64,000 bases of DNA from Hemerocallis citrina (Eukaryota > Streptophyta > Magnoliopsida > Asparagales > Asphodelaceae): contig JACEHZ010000371.1 of NCBI GenBank assembly GCA_017893485.1, positions 124,001-188,000 of the forward strand, given 5' to 3'. Positions within the stretch are counted from its first letter, which is position 1. Every line of letters starts with the position of its first letter. The translations under genes and the position numbers were made by a program. Of this stretch, positions 21,441 through 34,539 are shown in pieces. The notes beneath the pieces were generated by a model. That model searched no databases. It had not been told where the DNA came from and saw nothing but the letters and a program-made list of their open reading frames with translations.

Positions 21441-22859
21441 TTCCGGATGTGTGGGAATTTATAAGAATTAGCTGGCGAGGGACCCCTACCGAGTACAGTC
21501 TCCGATTGTTCACTACCAAGTCAACCCATAATACCCCGGCTTGTTATTAGTTTATTTTCATCCTATGTGAGTATGCAAAAAGGTGTCAAGGTTGTATCAT
21601 GCTAGGTGTGACTAGTTCCATTCATGTTAGGCAAATCAAGAAGCATATATATTAAATCAACATAATTCCTAAAATCTGGACAACATGACGTTGTTGTACA
21701 AAAACACAGATTACTGCTACTACAGAAAAGAAAATCTAGATCCGTTAGAAATTCGAGAAACAGACTATCTGTCGTTTCCAGCGAATATATATACAACATA
21801 TAAAAGTACAGAAACTAGGGTGAAAACTCTATTTTCAGATTTTATGTTCAGACAGCAATTTATAAATTGTATAAACACATGTGAAAATGATTAGAAAACT
21901 CATCAATTAAATCTACAAAAATTTAGGGTGGTTCCTACACATGTCTAGGTTCAGCCAAATTTATTTCATATTTTTATTTTACTGTTAACATGTTCAATTA
22001 AATTCGGAAACAGAAAGATACGCCTAAATTTGTGAATCTGGAAATTCTGACAAAGCTGTACTAAAATACTGATATCCAACAGATTATAACTTAGAATTCA
22101 GATCCGTTAAAAGTTCTGGAAAATAGATTCATGGGGCTATAATTAATGTTCGGAAAGTTATTTCAAATTACAAAAGCAACATGGTCGAAAATTTGATACA
22201 AAAAGATACAAACGGCAGTCCAGAATTTATTTCGACATGAATAACCAACAATTTAATTATACAACCATGTAGTTCGTATTAAATAATAATCAAAGTGATA
22301 CTAGATGTTTAACATGCATAATTTTAGTTTAAGATGTAATTTCACAGGCACGGTATTCAATTCGTTAAATCGAATTCAATCTAATATATGCAATTCATCA
22401 ACAAGTCTATCACGTGGATCTAGTTATTTTTCATGTAGTTGTGCATATGCAATGTACAAGGGGGACTATGTTTTAGATCAAAGATTAAGGCACGATGTTA
22501 AGAGTATATCGGGTTAGCTCGTGTAAACCCTCAATAAACTTAACGGAATTTCAAATAGCAGTACAATAGAAAGGACTGGATCTACTTGTAGAGATCAAAG
22601 AAATCTTGAACAAAACAAATAACTGGGTCAAGAAGAGACTTGCCTTTTAATTAGTATATTCGAATATTTAGAAAAATGGGATGAGAATCCCGAGCGACGA
22701 ACCACGAACACGTGCGAGCTACGTGCAAAACACACACAACAATTCAAGTAACACTCCAAACAAAACAGCAACTACCCTTCTTTCCACACACAACAGCACA
22801 CACCAAAGATCCAATCCTCTTACTCCAACACAGAAAACACCATTAATCCCACCGTGCTT

Positions 22860-23350
22860 CTTCTCCAACGCGACAGAGAGAGAGAGAGAGACGGTAGGAG
22901 GGGGAATAGCGACTGCGACAGCGGTAGCCTACGGTGAGGCGGCTGACGGCCGGGTGGGTGTCGATGGGGATGCTGGCTGTTGGGAAGCGACGCAGCGACC
23001 AAGGGACGGTGGCACAAGCGAACTCTGTTTCGCTCCGAAACATGGGAAGCGAGAATGGCAGGGTTTCGGGGCTTGGACGACGACGACGACGAGGTGGGGG
23101 GATCTTCGGTGGTTGCGGGGGACAGCGGGGAGGCAAAAACGGTGGTCAAAGAGGCAGTGGTGGCGATCGGATGGCGAAGGTGATAATGGGTTCGAGCGGG
23201 AGCGAAGACGACGGATAGTGAGATGGTGATGGGGATGGTCGGAGTTGACGAGGACGACGAGGAGAGGGTGAGGGGTCGATGGTGGTGGACGGAGAGGCGA
23301 TCGGATGGACGGGCTTGGGCGGTGAGTTCAAAACGAAACAGGGGAGAGGA
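22860..23350 (-). other. GC-rich island of family A copy 2
   Basis: Strongly GC- and CpG-rich compared with the AT-rich LTR around it. Copies 1 and 3 have equivalent islands at about 4370-4930 and 10790-11190. In minus orientation each lies just downstream of the TATA element. Long frames on both strands differ among the copies, so I do not call a protein. Confidence 0.65.
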
Positions 23351-23695
23351 GATGAGAGCGACTGAAGGTTAGGGGGATTAGTGTTAGAACAATATATATA
23401 GGGTAGGGTTTAGGGGTTTAACGGGTTTGGGTTTGAATATAGGGTTGCGAGTTAATGGGTAATAGGGTTAGAATCCAATAGGACAAATAATACGATTTTA
23501 GATCCAATAAATGAAATAGATTGGATATGAATATAACGGGTCAATATAAACCCAAACACAAAAGAATAAGATATCTAATAAAATATGATTTATAACAAAA
23601 ATATAATTTGTATTACATTACATAAATTATTTGAAACAATTAAAAACACAATTATTAAATAAGAATGGATTTGTTTTAATAATCAAATGAAGGAG

Positions 23696-23846
23696 ATAAT
23701 AATAATAACAATATTAATAATAAGTGATCACAAAACAATAAGAATAATAATAATAACCATGACAATAAAAAATAATTATACTAATAATAACAATTAATGA
23801 TAATAATAACAATAAGAATAAAAATACTAACAATAATAATAGTGAC

Positions 23847-23923
<77 letters not shown>

Positions 23924-24200
23924 CAACAATAATAATAATAACAATAACAGTAAATAATGTTAATAATAATAATAACAATATCAATAATAATAGTAATAAA
24001 AATAATGATAATAACAACCATAATAGTAATAGTAATAATAATGATAATAATTATAATAATAACAACAATACTAACAATACTAATGCTAATAAAAATATAT
24101 TAATAACAATAATAATAAGGATATTAATAATAGTAATAACAATAAATAATACTAACAACAACAATAGCAATTATCGGAATAATATCATTATATAAAAATA
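23696..24200. repeat. AAT/ATT trinucleotide microsatellite
   Basis: A near-pure (ATA)n core at about 23850-23920 is flanked by interrupted units. The long frames of Ile, Asn, Tyr or Leu runs are products of the repeat. Confidence 0.95.
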
Positions 24201-26858
24201 GGAATTTATTGAAATAGTCCAAACAGTAATAATATTTTTTAGGGTTAAAATGTGAATAGTTGATCAAGTAGAAATGGAAACAAAGTTTATTCGAAATAAA
24301 TATAATTATCGATTAGAAAAACACTTTAATATAACATCGAAAACGAATTTAACAAATAATGAATTTATAAATATCGAAATACAGAAAATATTCAAGAAAT
24401 ACGTATTTGAGAAATGGGGGTTACAACCTCCATTCTGCCCAACTATTCATGATCCCGAAATCCACCACCTGACCACTCATAATCCTGGAATTAATTAAGG
24501 CTTGTCTCGCTCCGCAAGCAATCACAGTCCCGGAATTCACCGCCCAACTGAATCTATAGTCTCGAAATCCACCATCCGACTATATAGAGACACCCCACTT
24601 ACGTTTTCCAAGGTCTCATCATGTCTCCTTTTCTAGTGCCTGTCCTTAATCTATTTATAATTTTCATGGCCTAGAGCTAGCTTACCATGCCGAACTAAAA
24701 CTAACTCACCGAGAACTCAGGTCTATACTGGCCATTCCTCAAAATTTACTATACTTTTCCGGTCACTACGGGTCTCGCTCATCTCCTAAAAACCACACAT
24801 CTCAAATCAGAGATCTTCTAAGTTATTCCCCCCCCCCCCCCCCCCCCCCCCAATTTTTTTCTTTACAAAATTCCTCATTCATTATAAATCATCGATTCTC
24901 TTATTCATTGTCTCTTAATTTATCAATCTAAAAAACAAAATAGATAACTTTCTTATCCCTTATAATAAAATCTCAATAAAATTTCAATCGATAAAATCTT
25001 ATCCATACCATACCCAAATTCAATCTTTGATTACCTCTTAAATCGTCATCAAAACAATTTACGTAAGCTACAAATTAAATTCGTTTTCATATGATATAAA
25101 CAAAAATTCTAGAATGAATCTAGTGTTAAAATCATCACATCTCACTCTTTTAATCAAGTTAATTTGAAGCAAAATAATTCCAAAAATTATCTTTTAAAGT
25201 AAATTAGTGTACAATGTAATTTGTCAACAAATTAAATTTTGAATTAATATATATAATCGTGTCAAAATATTCCATTAATACCCTATATTAATTTTAAACC
25301 TTACTCAAGGAAAAAAAGGTTTATAAAGTAAAACAAAAATAAATGAATTAAAACAATCTTACCCCATCAGGAATACAATCTTACCCCATTAGGAATCGAA
25401 CCATAGCAAGGCCCCCGCCCTAAACCGCACCCAACAACAAAAAATCCAACCTGCTGTTGGTGAAGAAATATTCCTCAAAATTATCTACATGTCTATGTCT
25501 ACTATTTAGAAATTGATAAGGGTTTTTAAAAAGAAACAGAGCCCCCAAGGACTCGAACCCGCGACCCTATTCGCTGTACACAAAAACTGAACCCGAGCGC
25601 AAGATCAGGCTCTCACGCCTCACTCTCTGTCTGAATCCTCTCATAAATTAGGATATAGTTTACTACTCTATAACGAGTTTTCGCTATTCTATTATTCGAA
25701 ATGTAACACCAATTGTTAACTTGTAAAATTAGAGTTCTATATTTCAATCACATTACAGAGAACAATAATATGGGAGTTCAACATTTGTAATATCCACAAC
25801 TACATCTATCTAAATTAAAAATCAACATGAGACATCAACATAATATGTTCATACTAATACAAGCAAAGAATTTCTACAATTTCATCTCATACAATTTCCA
25901 AAGATAATGTGTTCATTTCTACTTTAAAAAAATTGGTTCGCAAAACATGACATTCTCACATTAACAAATCAACAAAATTTTAGAAATTTAACACATGATA
26001 TCAAAATTTTCTTTTCTCTTATTTTAATCTCATCTAACTTAATTAAATTAACTTGCATTCGATTCTAAAATTAATTTACAACCTAAAAGAATTTAAAGCT
26101 ACATATTACATGATTTCTATATACACATACCATATCATAATCCTACTGAAGAAAATCTTAGAAATCAATGAAACACCCACCTATTGATAAATTCCTTGAA
26201 ATTGAGACTCCTAGAAAAATCTCCAAGGCTCCCCCTCCTCTAAGATCCGAGCTCCAATGCCAAGGGTGTAAGATTTTAAAAATAGGAAATTGAAAGGTTC
26301 TTTTAAGCTTGGCCAGTGGGAAGTCATTAAAAGGGAGAGGTGATGAGGATTTTTTAAAACCACCCACATACTTCTAATAACTACCCACACTCCTTAAACT
26401 CATTCAAAAATTCTTCTTTCCCTCCTGTTGAAATTGGCCGACCAAAGTTGTGGGCAAAGCACGAGTTTCAAATGGTTTACAAGAACATAAACTACACACT
26501 AAAGTTTTAGGAATTTTGCTTAATAGAATTTTATGTGTTACTCAATTTAATATGGATTTAATAAAACTAGTTTAAATTAATCATAATAAGAAAAGTTTTA
26601 TGCACATTTAACTAATTCCATATATACAATAGTATAATCAAATGATGCATTTAAAAATACGAATAAAGCACGTACCAATAAATATTCAGATACAAAATAA
26701 ATTTGAGAGAACGAAAAATGTCCATAGCAATCAAAATACAAAATAAGTAAAAAAGTTCATATTAATAATATTACGGATATTACACGTAACAGTACAAAAT
26801 ACATGTGCGGACACACGTGGAGCAAAATTGTCATAACTCAATTTTGCAGGGTGTTATA

Positions 26859-27639
26859 GCCGCACTCTGCCCGTTGAGATCCATTGCTTGTTCGCCGAGA
26901 TCCGCTAGTCGAGCTCCAGCCCCTCGCCGAGCTCCCTTCCTTTGCGAAGCTCAACGCCATTGCTGAGCTCCAACTGTCGCTGAGGTGCTCTTTGTTGCCG
27001 AGCTCTAAACGATTCATCCTTGCCGAGCTCCTCATCAAAATGGTAGAGCTCCAAAACAGCATAGCTACAAATTCGTCGAGTTGAGGGGTGCTTGAAGATG
27101 AGTAGCATCCTTTGGATCTCCACGAAAAACGGACAAGCGCAAGATCTGCGCCTAAGATCCGTCCACGTCACCCTCTCCTCTGTTTTCACTCCACAATCGC
27201 TTGATCACTTCGACGCGCGAGCTACGGTATGATCAATGAGCCAGATTGTGTCAAGAAGCATGCTAAGGTTTGATAATTCTATATAAATCCCTAAAATTCA
27301 TTTTTAATTTGAAAAATTAATTTTAAAAATTGAAAATATTTTTTTATACTGAAAATTAATTAAAATTTCCGACAGATAATTTAAATTTGGGTTTATTAAT
27401 TAAAAAAGTTGAAAAAGTGATTTTAAAATTATGGAAAATCCGAAAAAATTCACAAAAATCCGAAAAATGTAGAAAATTCCATAAAAATCTAGGAAAATAT
27501 TTTTCGCCATCAGAAGCGTCTAATCAGTTCCAAGTATCCCTAATACACACTGCAATCTAAGATTGTATTCCAAAATCAAAAAATAAGGTGATTTACTTCC
27601 CGAAAGCCAAAAAAATTGTCTCACGGGAGTGTGGGCTTA
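26859..27639. other. Tat-1 3' spacer, right part, and polypurine tract
   Basis: The cgagctcc-type repeats continue to about 27040. An AT-rich stretch with repeated 'aaaatccgaaaaa' words lies at 27290-27510. 'cgggagtgtgggctta' (27624-27639) just before the 3' LTR is the likely plus-strand primer tract. Confidence 0.6.
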
Positions 27640-28262
27640 TGATAATAGTAAAAATCTTAGCAAATCAGGGCTCTACGATTCCAGCACAGATCTTATAGCT
27701 TCTACAGGCAGATTAATCATAACGAGCCTCTTTAAGAGGTCTGGGCCTTCTCTAGGCTTATCTACAAGACATGGGCCTCTTTCAAACCCATAAAAAGTGA
27801 CAGATTAGGCCCAGTAAGAGAGACCCAGTCCATGAAGGCTGTTATCAAATCTCTTATCCCCAATCAATAGATTTTATCTTTTGAGGCAAGATTCGAATCG
27901 GAGATAAGGAATTCGTGATCGATTTAATGGGTTCATATCAATCTCCTGTACTATTTTTCAGGCCAATAAATACCTCCCCCTTCTCATTCAAAAGGTAATC
28001 AATAATTTCTCTCTCAAACTCTTTTTCTCTTTCTGGTTTTGACTTGAGCATCGGAGGGCTTGTCACCGGGGTCATCCCCCATGCATCTGGTTTTGACGTT
28101 AGCAACCGTCAGATTCAGATCACGGTGTACAATCAATGATCCAAATCCACTATCAGGAGCTCTAACCATTTTTCACGGCAACGATCATGTCAGATTTTTA
28201 GTAGTTTCAATCAAATATTAACTCACTATCTGTTTGCTTCAACACCAAAATAAGTAGCAACA
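27640..28262 (+). repeat. Tat-1 3' LTR
   Basis: It starts TGATAATAG and ends GTAGCAACA, aligned throughout with 12168-12810. TTACA follows. Differences from the 5' LTR are many, so the insertion is not recent. Confidence 0.88.
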
Positions 28263-28270
28263 TTACATAT

Positions 28271-28417
28271 TTGAATTCCGATCATCTATATCTAAGTATT
28301 GAAGATCTAGCAATGCGCATTTTAGAAAAGCTTCCTTTAAGTTATAGAAAGTTACGAACTTCACTCTCTGTAGTCAGTATAACTCTTGACGAAGTAATGG
28401 ACCACTTTGACAGATGA
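28271..28417 (+). pseudogene. Short frame, possible gag-like scrap
   Basis: Forty-eight codons are open, with 'RILEKLPLSYRKLRTSLS', a pattern seen in LTR-element gag proteins (ILxxLPxSY). There is no start codon or neighbouring domain. It could also be chance. It lies between Tat-1 and Tat-2, where a further exon of the thioredoxin-like gene was looked for and not seen. Confidence 0.3.
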
Positions 28418-28631
28418 AGTTATTTCTAGCCTTGATCCAGGCCATTTTAAAGCTTGATCTTTGTTTCGTATTGAGCACCGCATTTATGAAACTAAATTTC
28501 TAGGAAGTCTAATTGTTGAACCCTCATATGCTCAGGTTAGCATGGATATTCCTTGATCGTGGTGTAAGAGCCCCTGACTTATAGGATTGAAGCCTTGTGA
28601 TGTTACTTCATCTTGATTTTTTAAAAACTGG

Positions 28632-29230
28632 TGATATGGCTAGAAATAGAACCAAATCGGGACTGTTTCATATCGAGCACAAATATCAAAGCTCTCAGAC
28701 AGTAATTTTCCCGACAAACGGGTTCAAAAAAGGGAACTGGGTCTTTCCCAAGGCCCAATAACCCAAAATGGATTTGCACTATTGGGTTATGATGGAAGCA
28801 CAATATAAATAAACTTAGATTAGTTACAGAGTAATTTAAATTCATGATTATCCCTAAGAGACGGTTTAAACAAAATCTCTTATCATGAAGGCTTTTAAAC
28901 TCTATTTCTTATCCAAAAATACTGGGAAAAAGAGATAAATGATTATCTCTAAATTGTTTCCAAAGGCTACTATAAATACCTTCCACCCCCATCATAAAAA
29001 GGTAATCAGTGTTTTTCTCCAAGAAATCTCTTTCTTAATCTTTCAGATTATTGACTTGAGCGTCGGAGGGTTCGTCGCCGAGATCAATCCCAGTGTTTCA
29101 ATTTTTTTTGCAGGTCAGCAGCATCATTGAGAACGGTCAACATCGGTAAGTAGTAAAAAGGTTAGCTTTTATTGGTTCCAAAAAAGTTCACTAATCATCT
29201 GTTTGCTCCTATACAAAATCAACAGCAACA
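28632..29230 (+). repeat. Tat-2 5' LTR
   Basis: It starts TGATATGGC and ends ACAGCAACA, with the same layout as the Tat-1 LTR ('gacttgagcgtcggagggttcgtcgccg' region near 29052, TATA-like 'ctataaatac' near 28970). The primer site that follows ('ttcgtcatttgtggga', 29234-29250) is mutated from the TGGCGCCGTCTGTGGG form. Confidence 0.8.
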
Positions 29231-29382
29231 GATTTTCGTCATTTGTGGGAATCAGAAAAAGCAGTTTTCATTCATGCCTTCAAAGGGAAAAAAGAAGGCA
29301 GCAGCGTCAAGCCGAAGGGCCACCCCTCTTCCTCCACCTCCTCCACTTGAGGATGTTCCCCCTCATCAAGAGCAACAAGTTC

Positions 29383-32300
29383 TGTAACACCCTGCAAAAT
29401 TGAGTGATGACAATTTTGTCCCTCATGTGTTATGCGCATGTATTTTGTAATGTTACGGGTAATATCCGTAACGTAATTTAATATAAATATTATATGCATT
29501 TTTGTATTTTGATTAATTATATATTTTCCATCATCTCAAAATTCTTTTTATCCTATCTTGAGCCAACTCAAATATAAATCCTAATCTTTTTGTGTTTTTA
29601 TGTGTATTGCATGTGCTTTTAATACACGTGTCGATTATGTATATTTTATCGTTACGTGAAACATCCGTAACATTATAATATAAATGTTCTACGTATTATG
29701 TATTTTGACTATTTATGAATGTTTTTCATTCTCTCGAATTTATTTTGTGGGATTTATTTTTAATTTAAATAAATATACGTGCAACGCATGTGTTTGCAGT
29801 GCACAAATTGGTTCCTAAAATTTTCTTGAGTCATGAATATTTTTCTTCTCATTTTTCTAGTCAAAATTGTGTGATTTATTTTTAATTAAAATCCACTTGG
29901 CCTAAATCCATTTTGTAGCCTACTAAAATTAATTTAAAGCCCATGATTAATTTTGTGTGCACGAAAGTGTACATTTAAAATATAGTTAGTTTGGTACACT
30001 TGCCATGTGTAACACACACATCTAACCTAATAAAAATTAATAATAAAATTTGTATGAAGAGTGTGCACACACATTGACTGCACGTGCATGTGTTTCTTAC
30101 CATGGTTGAGAATGAGGGAGAGAGGTGTGAGTTTGTGGGAAGTTTGGAGTTATTTTGGGAAGTGGGGAGCTATTTTGAACACACAATTTTCCTATAAATA
30201 ATCCATACTTTTGTCATGAATAACACAGCTCAAAACAAAAACAAAAAGAGAAAGAGAGTGAAGAGCTTGCGGTTGTGCTAGGAAGAGGCCAGCCATTTTT
30301 AGGGAGCTTATAACTTTGGAGCATTATTTTCTAGGATTTCTACTCTAGGAATTCTACAATTGAGGTGGGTGTTTCTTTAACTTTCTAATATAGTTTTATT
30401 AGTAGACTGCTTGACATGTGTGAATTGTTAGATGCATGAAAACTTATATAGATTGAACATTCATGTTTAGATTATTTTTTGTTGACTGAATGAGTAAAAT
30501 TATGATATGTTCGATTTGGGGGCATTTTCATAAGGTTCTGTTTTGAGTTCTAGTTGTATTTAAAAAATCATAACTATTAAACTAGAGGGAACCTAGAGCT
30601 AAAATTTTTAGAGGAGCATCTCATATATGTCAAGAATATCTCTTTAAAATTTCATAATATTTGGATGTCATTTACTATTTTAGTAAAATCTAAACTTAGG
30701 ACTGGATGTGTTGGCTAGTTGCTGGAAATTTGTGCAAATTTGGATTATGATCATTTCAGAATCTTAGATGCAATATTTTGAGAAAGGTTACAACTAAGAA
30801 CTTGTAGTAGACTCGTTAACCTTTCTGTAAAGTCTAAGAAATCAATTTTTCATAAAGAATTGAATTTATAATGAATTTTACAAGTTTGAACAGTGGCAGT
30901 ACTTTAACATTTCGACCCTACTGTAGATTTTGAAGGATTCAAGGTTATAGACACAATAATTTGGGAAAACTTATAACTACAGAGTTATAGTAGACTGATA
31001 TACCTTTAATTTGATCTAAATAACACAAAGTTTCATAAAGTATATAATTTTTTATAATTTTTACAAGTAGCATGAGCTACCGTTTTTGGATTTTGAACCT
31101 ACTGTTTTGCAAATGAATTTAGACGAAGTAATTGAGGATTAATTTATATGATCTTAACTACAAAGTTGTATTAGACTCATTTATGTTTCCTATTAAACTA
31201 AGAAATCTATTTCTGGAGTAGTATTGGAATTTAAATGATTTTTTCAATATTATTGGGTTGATGTCTTTTATCTAGTTGTCCTAAAACTTTTACAACGTAT
31301 AAAATTGGATTTAAAATTGTGATGTTAGTAATATATACCTTATGAGGAATTAAGAGGTAATTAAAGGATGAATTTTGAATATTAATCATGTGAGGTTTAT
31401 AAGGGTTTTAACTCATCAAGTGTTATGGAATGTTGCTATAAGAAGGTTACTTCATGATTGATAATAGCAAAGAGAATGGATAAAAGAAGTTAAAAGATGT
31501 TTAATAAATGAAAATAATTATAAGAGGGTTAGATGTAACCTAGTTGATCTCTTTTGAGATGGTTGTTTGTTCTAGAGTGAGTGAGACTCAGAATATCGGC
31601 AATTGTGATACATGGAATTTGAGAAGTAGTCAGTGTGGGTTAACTTTCTCTTTGAGAAGTAGCCAGTGTGGGTTAATATTCTCAATGTTTGATTTAAGTC
31701 CAGTGGGTAAGCTAGCTCTAGGTCTTAATAATTATAATTAAACCTAAGGACAGGCACTAGGGGGGAGATGTGATGAAGTATGGGCAAACATGAGTATGAG
31801 GGCCTTATTTGATTTGCGGTGGGAGATATTTCTTTAGAATTATCGGGATCAAGATTCGTGGTGGGAGATTATCTTCAGAATTATCGAGGAGTGAGGCATG
31901 ATGTCCAAAATCGATCGCGGTGGGAGATACTTCTTCAGAATTATCGGGACCGAGGCGACGCTCATGTGGTATTTGTGTGATGAGGTACCACATGACTTGC
32001 GGTGTGGGTTTCGTCTCCAGAATTATCAGGGTGTGAGCCATGGAATTCGAAATTCACTCGTGGTGGGAGAACGACTCTCAAGAATTATTGGGGTCATGGC
32101 TCGCGGTGTGGGTTTCGCCTCCAGAATTATCAGGGTTACGACTCGCGATGAGAGAGTGATTCTCAAGAATTATCAGGATGGTACTAGACTCTCACAGGAT
32201 ATCTAAACCTTACATTAGTCACCGTAGTATAATTTCATTACGAGGGACTGAACCCTATAATGAGGAGTACGATAAGGGCTTTCCCTCGGACATATGTAGT

Positions 32301-32735
32301 ATGGGATGCATAGAATCCTAACAAGTATGCATTAGTTTCATCGTAGTGTAATGTTTGCACTTGGCATTAGGTCATATCATACAATGACTTGTTTAGGATA
32401 GTCACTTTCACACTTTATTTTGCTTCAAGTTTGTGTTTGCTAAAGTAGAAGAAACGCTGTATTATAGCATTGCGTTAGTTGTATGCAACTGATGTGCCCA
32501 CAGTTTCTCAGTTGCAGGTTGGACTTGGCATGGACTTGAAGTCACTATGATGAGTTGTTACAAGATTGAAGAATTTTCATTATTGTAGATTGTATTGTAT
32601 TCATTTAATTCCACTGTGCTATTGTAAAGAACATAGTGTAAAAAGTTTTAAATTTCTTGTAAATTTGTACGAATTTAAAGTAAAAGATCCTGTTTATGCT
32701 TCGAATTGCATGTGTTTGGAATTCGGGGCGTTACA
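29383..32735 (+). mobile_element. Solo LTR, Tekay-type family B (plus), inside Tat-2 gag
   Basis: It runs TGTAACACCCTGC...GGGGCGTTACA with perfect AGTTC TSDs (29378-29382 and 32736-32740). There is no internal sequence. A TATA element lies near 30192. Degenerate repeats of about 183 bp ('aactac.aagttgta.tagact') start near 30790, 30973 and 31156. The block at 31815-32200 has seven copies of a 'ggtgggaga...tcagaattatcggg' module. The shared terminal stem-loop is at 32475-32492. Confidence 0.9.
31815..32200 (+). repeat. Seven spaced copies of a gtgggaga/agaattatc module
   Basis: Each copy has a GYGGTGGGAGA-like part, about ten bases, then TCAGAATTATCRGG or its AAGAATTATC variant, spaced 39-82 bp. 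Copies begin near 31817, 31856, 31918, 32000, 32056, 32103 and 32146. Related words occur in the family B copy at about 24450-24600, in reverse. Confidence 0.75.
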
Positions 32736-34539
32736 AGTTCAGCAACCTTAACCTAAACAGGCGCCTCCCCAACAACCTCGCCCATATCCAGAGGGGCTGC
32801 ACCGGGGGGCTCCCGTCGAAGCCGTCAAGAACAACATCCTCTCCATGACCGTGTCTCGGTCCACAAATGGCCTCACAATGTCCTCAGGTTCAAGAGATCT
32901 CTGTCAAATCATCGCCAACTGCCAACAAGGGATCAACCTTTGAACCTGCTTGAATGAGAGACGAGCCCGTGATAAGGTCCCTCATCTAGAACACCAAAGA
33001 AGTCAGAAGAGTCGTTCTCCCCAAGGTTGAGATCCAGAAGTCCCGCCTTTCCAAGGGGACGAAGGGGGTCTCCTCTCCGTCGACAGCAAAGGAGCCACAC
33101 CGCTGTGAGCTGATTACCACCAAGGGTTCACCATAATGGAAGGGCACCGGTCACCTAAGCAGAGTTTCAAAATTTCAAAGATGACATCTTACGAGCCCTT
33201 AACATTGCCCCAAATCACGACCGACAAGCACATAGCTCTCGCCATGCCACCGCTCATGAAGAAGAGTCCCGAGGGTCGACTAGATCCGACCAGGGACGAC
33301 TTGGTTCATCGCCGCCTTCAAGAGATGGAAAGGCACCTCAATAAGATCAACCTCGAAGAGGGTCAACAGAAAAAGAACTTCTGCCCGAGCAAACCCCCCT
33401 TCTCTAGGACCATCTAGGAAGCCCGTGTCCCCAAAACCTTCAAGCCGCCTCATTTTGAATCCTACAATAGGAAGTTTGACCCAGATGATCAAATTCAGAG
33501 TTTTAAAACTCTCACGATGATCCATCAAGCCTCAGACGTGCTCCTATGCAGACCTTCCCGACCACATTGAAGGGGCAGCAAGAGAATGGTACTCTCGTTT
33601 ATCCCTAGTCTTCATCTTCTCATTTGACCAGTTTGAGGAGCTCTTCCTCACCCACTTCGTTAGTAGCCATCGAGCTGAAAAAAAGCGCATCCTTGCTAGC
33701 CCTCAGTCAAATGAAAGGTGAAAGCCTAAGATATTATGTTCGGAGCTTTACCGCCGAAGCTCGGTCTATTGTCTCTCTCGACCAATCAGTAGCCTCTGCA
33801 GCATTCAGATACAACATCAACCATGCCGATCGAAAGGCATCCCTCGCTAAGAAGTCTCCTCAAAGCTTCTTAGAACTCCTACTGAGGAGTAAGAAGTACA
33901 ACTGGGCTGAAGAGGCCCTGCATCTCCATGATCAGAAGGAGCCCCCATCTGGGAACAAACGGAAGGTTGCGGATTAATAAGGTCCCAAGAAGCCCCCGAA
34001 AGTCACTAACGGCCAGCACTGCCCACCTTTTCATTTCAAAAAATTCACCCCCCCCCCCCCCCCCCCCCCCCCCCGCTTAATGCCAGCATCTCGGCTGTCA
34101 TTATGGAAGTAGACAAGGAAGGACTGCTCCATCCGCCCTCGAACATGAATACCCCTGGTAAAAGAAGGAACAGAGACAAGTGGTGTCGCTTTCATAGGGA
34201 CCATGGCCATGAAACAGACAATTGTCTGGCCGTCAAGGAAGATATTGAAGCCCTCATTCAGCGAGGACAATCAGCAAAATCTGTTAGAAATGATAGGGCC
34301 GATTATCCTCCACCTTGGGGAGCTAACAAGCGGACCGAAAGGCCCGTCAAGTCCTAAGACTCTAAACCTGTGGCCATCCTCCACATTATCCATGGAGGTG
34401 CAATGGGAGGAGAGTCGAACTCCTCCTGAAAGGCCTTCATCTAAGAAATTAATTCAGTACAAAACTTCCCACGGCCCAAAAGCATCAGGATTCCGGTGAC
34501 ATTCTCATACAGAGATCTAGAAGGCGTTTGAACGCCCCA

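Larger units (their letters stand above)
20637..24425 (-). mobile_element. Solo LTR, Tekay-type family A, copy 2
   Basis: It runs TGTCACGCCCC...GGGGTTACA and aligns along its length with the copy at 2204-5292 (for example 'catccataagctgtacca' and the 'gatgagaatcccg' stretch). Flanks are ACCGT and ACCTC, only a partial TSD match. It lies inside the family B solo LTR. A trinucleotide expansion of about 500 bp sits at 23696-24200. Confidence 0.85.
19972..26858 (-). mobile_element. Solo LTR, Tekay-type family B (minus), carrying a nested solo LTR
   Basis: The ends are TATAACACCCC and GGGTGTTATA, flanked by ACCGC (19967-19971) and GCCGC (26859-26863), a 5 bp TSD with one mismatch. The reverse complement of the right end matches the start of the solo LTR at 29383 ('aacaccctgcaaaattgag'), and the left end matches its 3' end. 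Without the nested LTR it is about 3.1 kb. It contains the shared LTR stem-loop (20223-20244), two tRNA-like B-box sites (25392-25402, 25549-25559) and a 24-base C run (24828-24851). Confidence 0.85.
12168..28262 (+). mobile_element. Tat-1: Ty3/gypsy Tat-lineage element, pol-deleted
   Basis: The LTRs (12168-12810 and 27640-28262) match over their length and are flanked by TTACA on both sides. Order: LTR, primer site, gag, protease, integrase C-terminal scrap, long repeat-rich 3' spacer, purine tract, LTR. RT, RNase H and most of integrase are absent, so it is non-autonomous. A spacer carrying tandem repeats between pol and the 3' LTR is typical of the Tat/Retand/Ogre group. About 6.9 kb of its 16.1 kb is a later solo-LTR insertion. 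Confidence 0.9.
29275..34357 (+). pseudogene. Tat-2 gag, split by a solo LTR and frameshifts
   Basis: The likely start is ATG 29275, about 45 bp after the LTR. The frame reads to 29382, where a solo LTR is inserted, and resumes at 32741 in a Gln/Pro-rich segment. The capsid core follows with many shifts: 'FESYNRKFDPDD' near 33454 and 'SLRYYVRSFTAEARSI' near 33720. A 27-base C run (34048-34074) has expanded within the gene. The knuckle at about 34184-34225 (C-X3-H...H-G-H...C, 'CRFHRDHGHETDNC') keeps both outer cysteines, unlike Tat-1. Confidence 0.8.

Noticed and set aside
23714..24195. Long frames of Leu, Ile, Tyr or Asn runs on both strands
   Set aside because: They come from the AAT/ATT microsatellite and have no coding features.
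28268..28631. A third exon of the thioredoxin-like gene
   Set aside because: No segment with the expected continuation or flanking splice sites was seen. The only frame looks gag-like.
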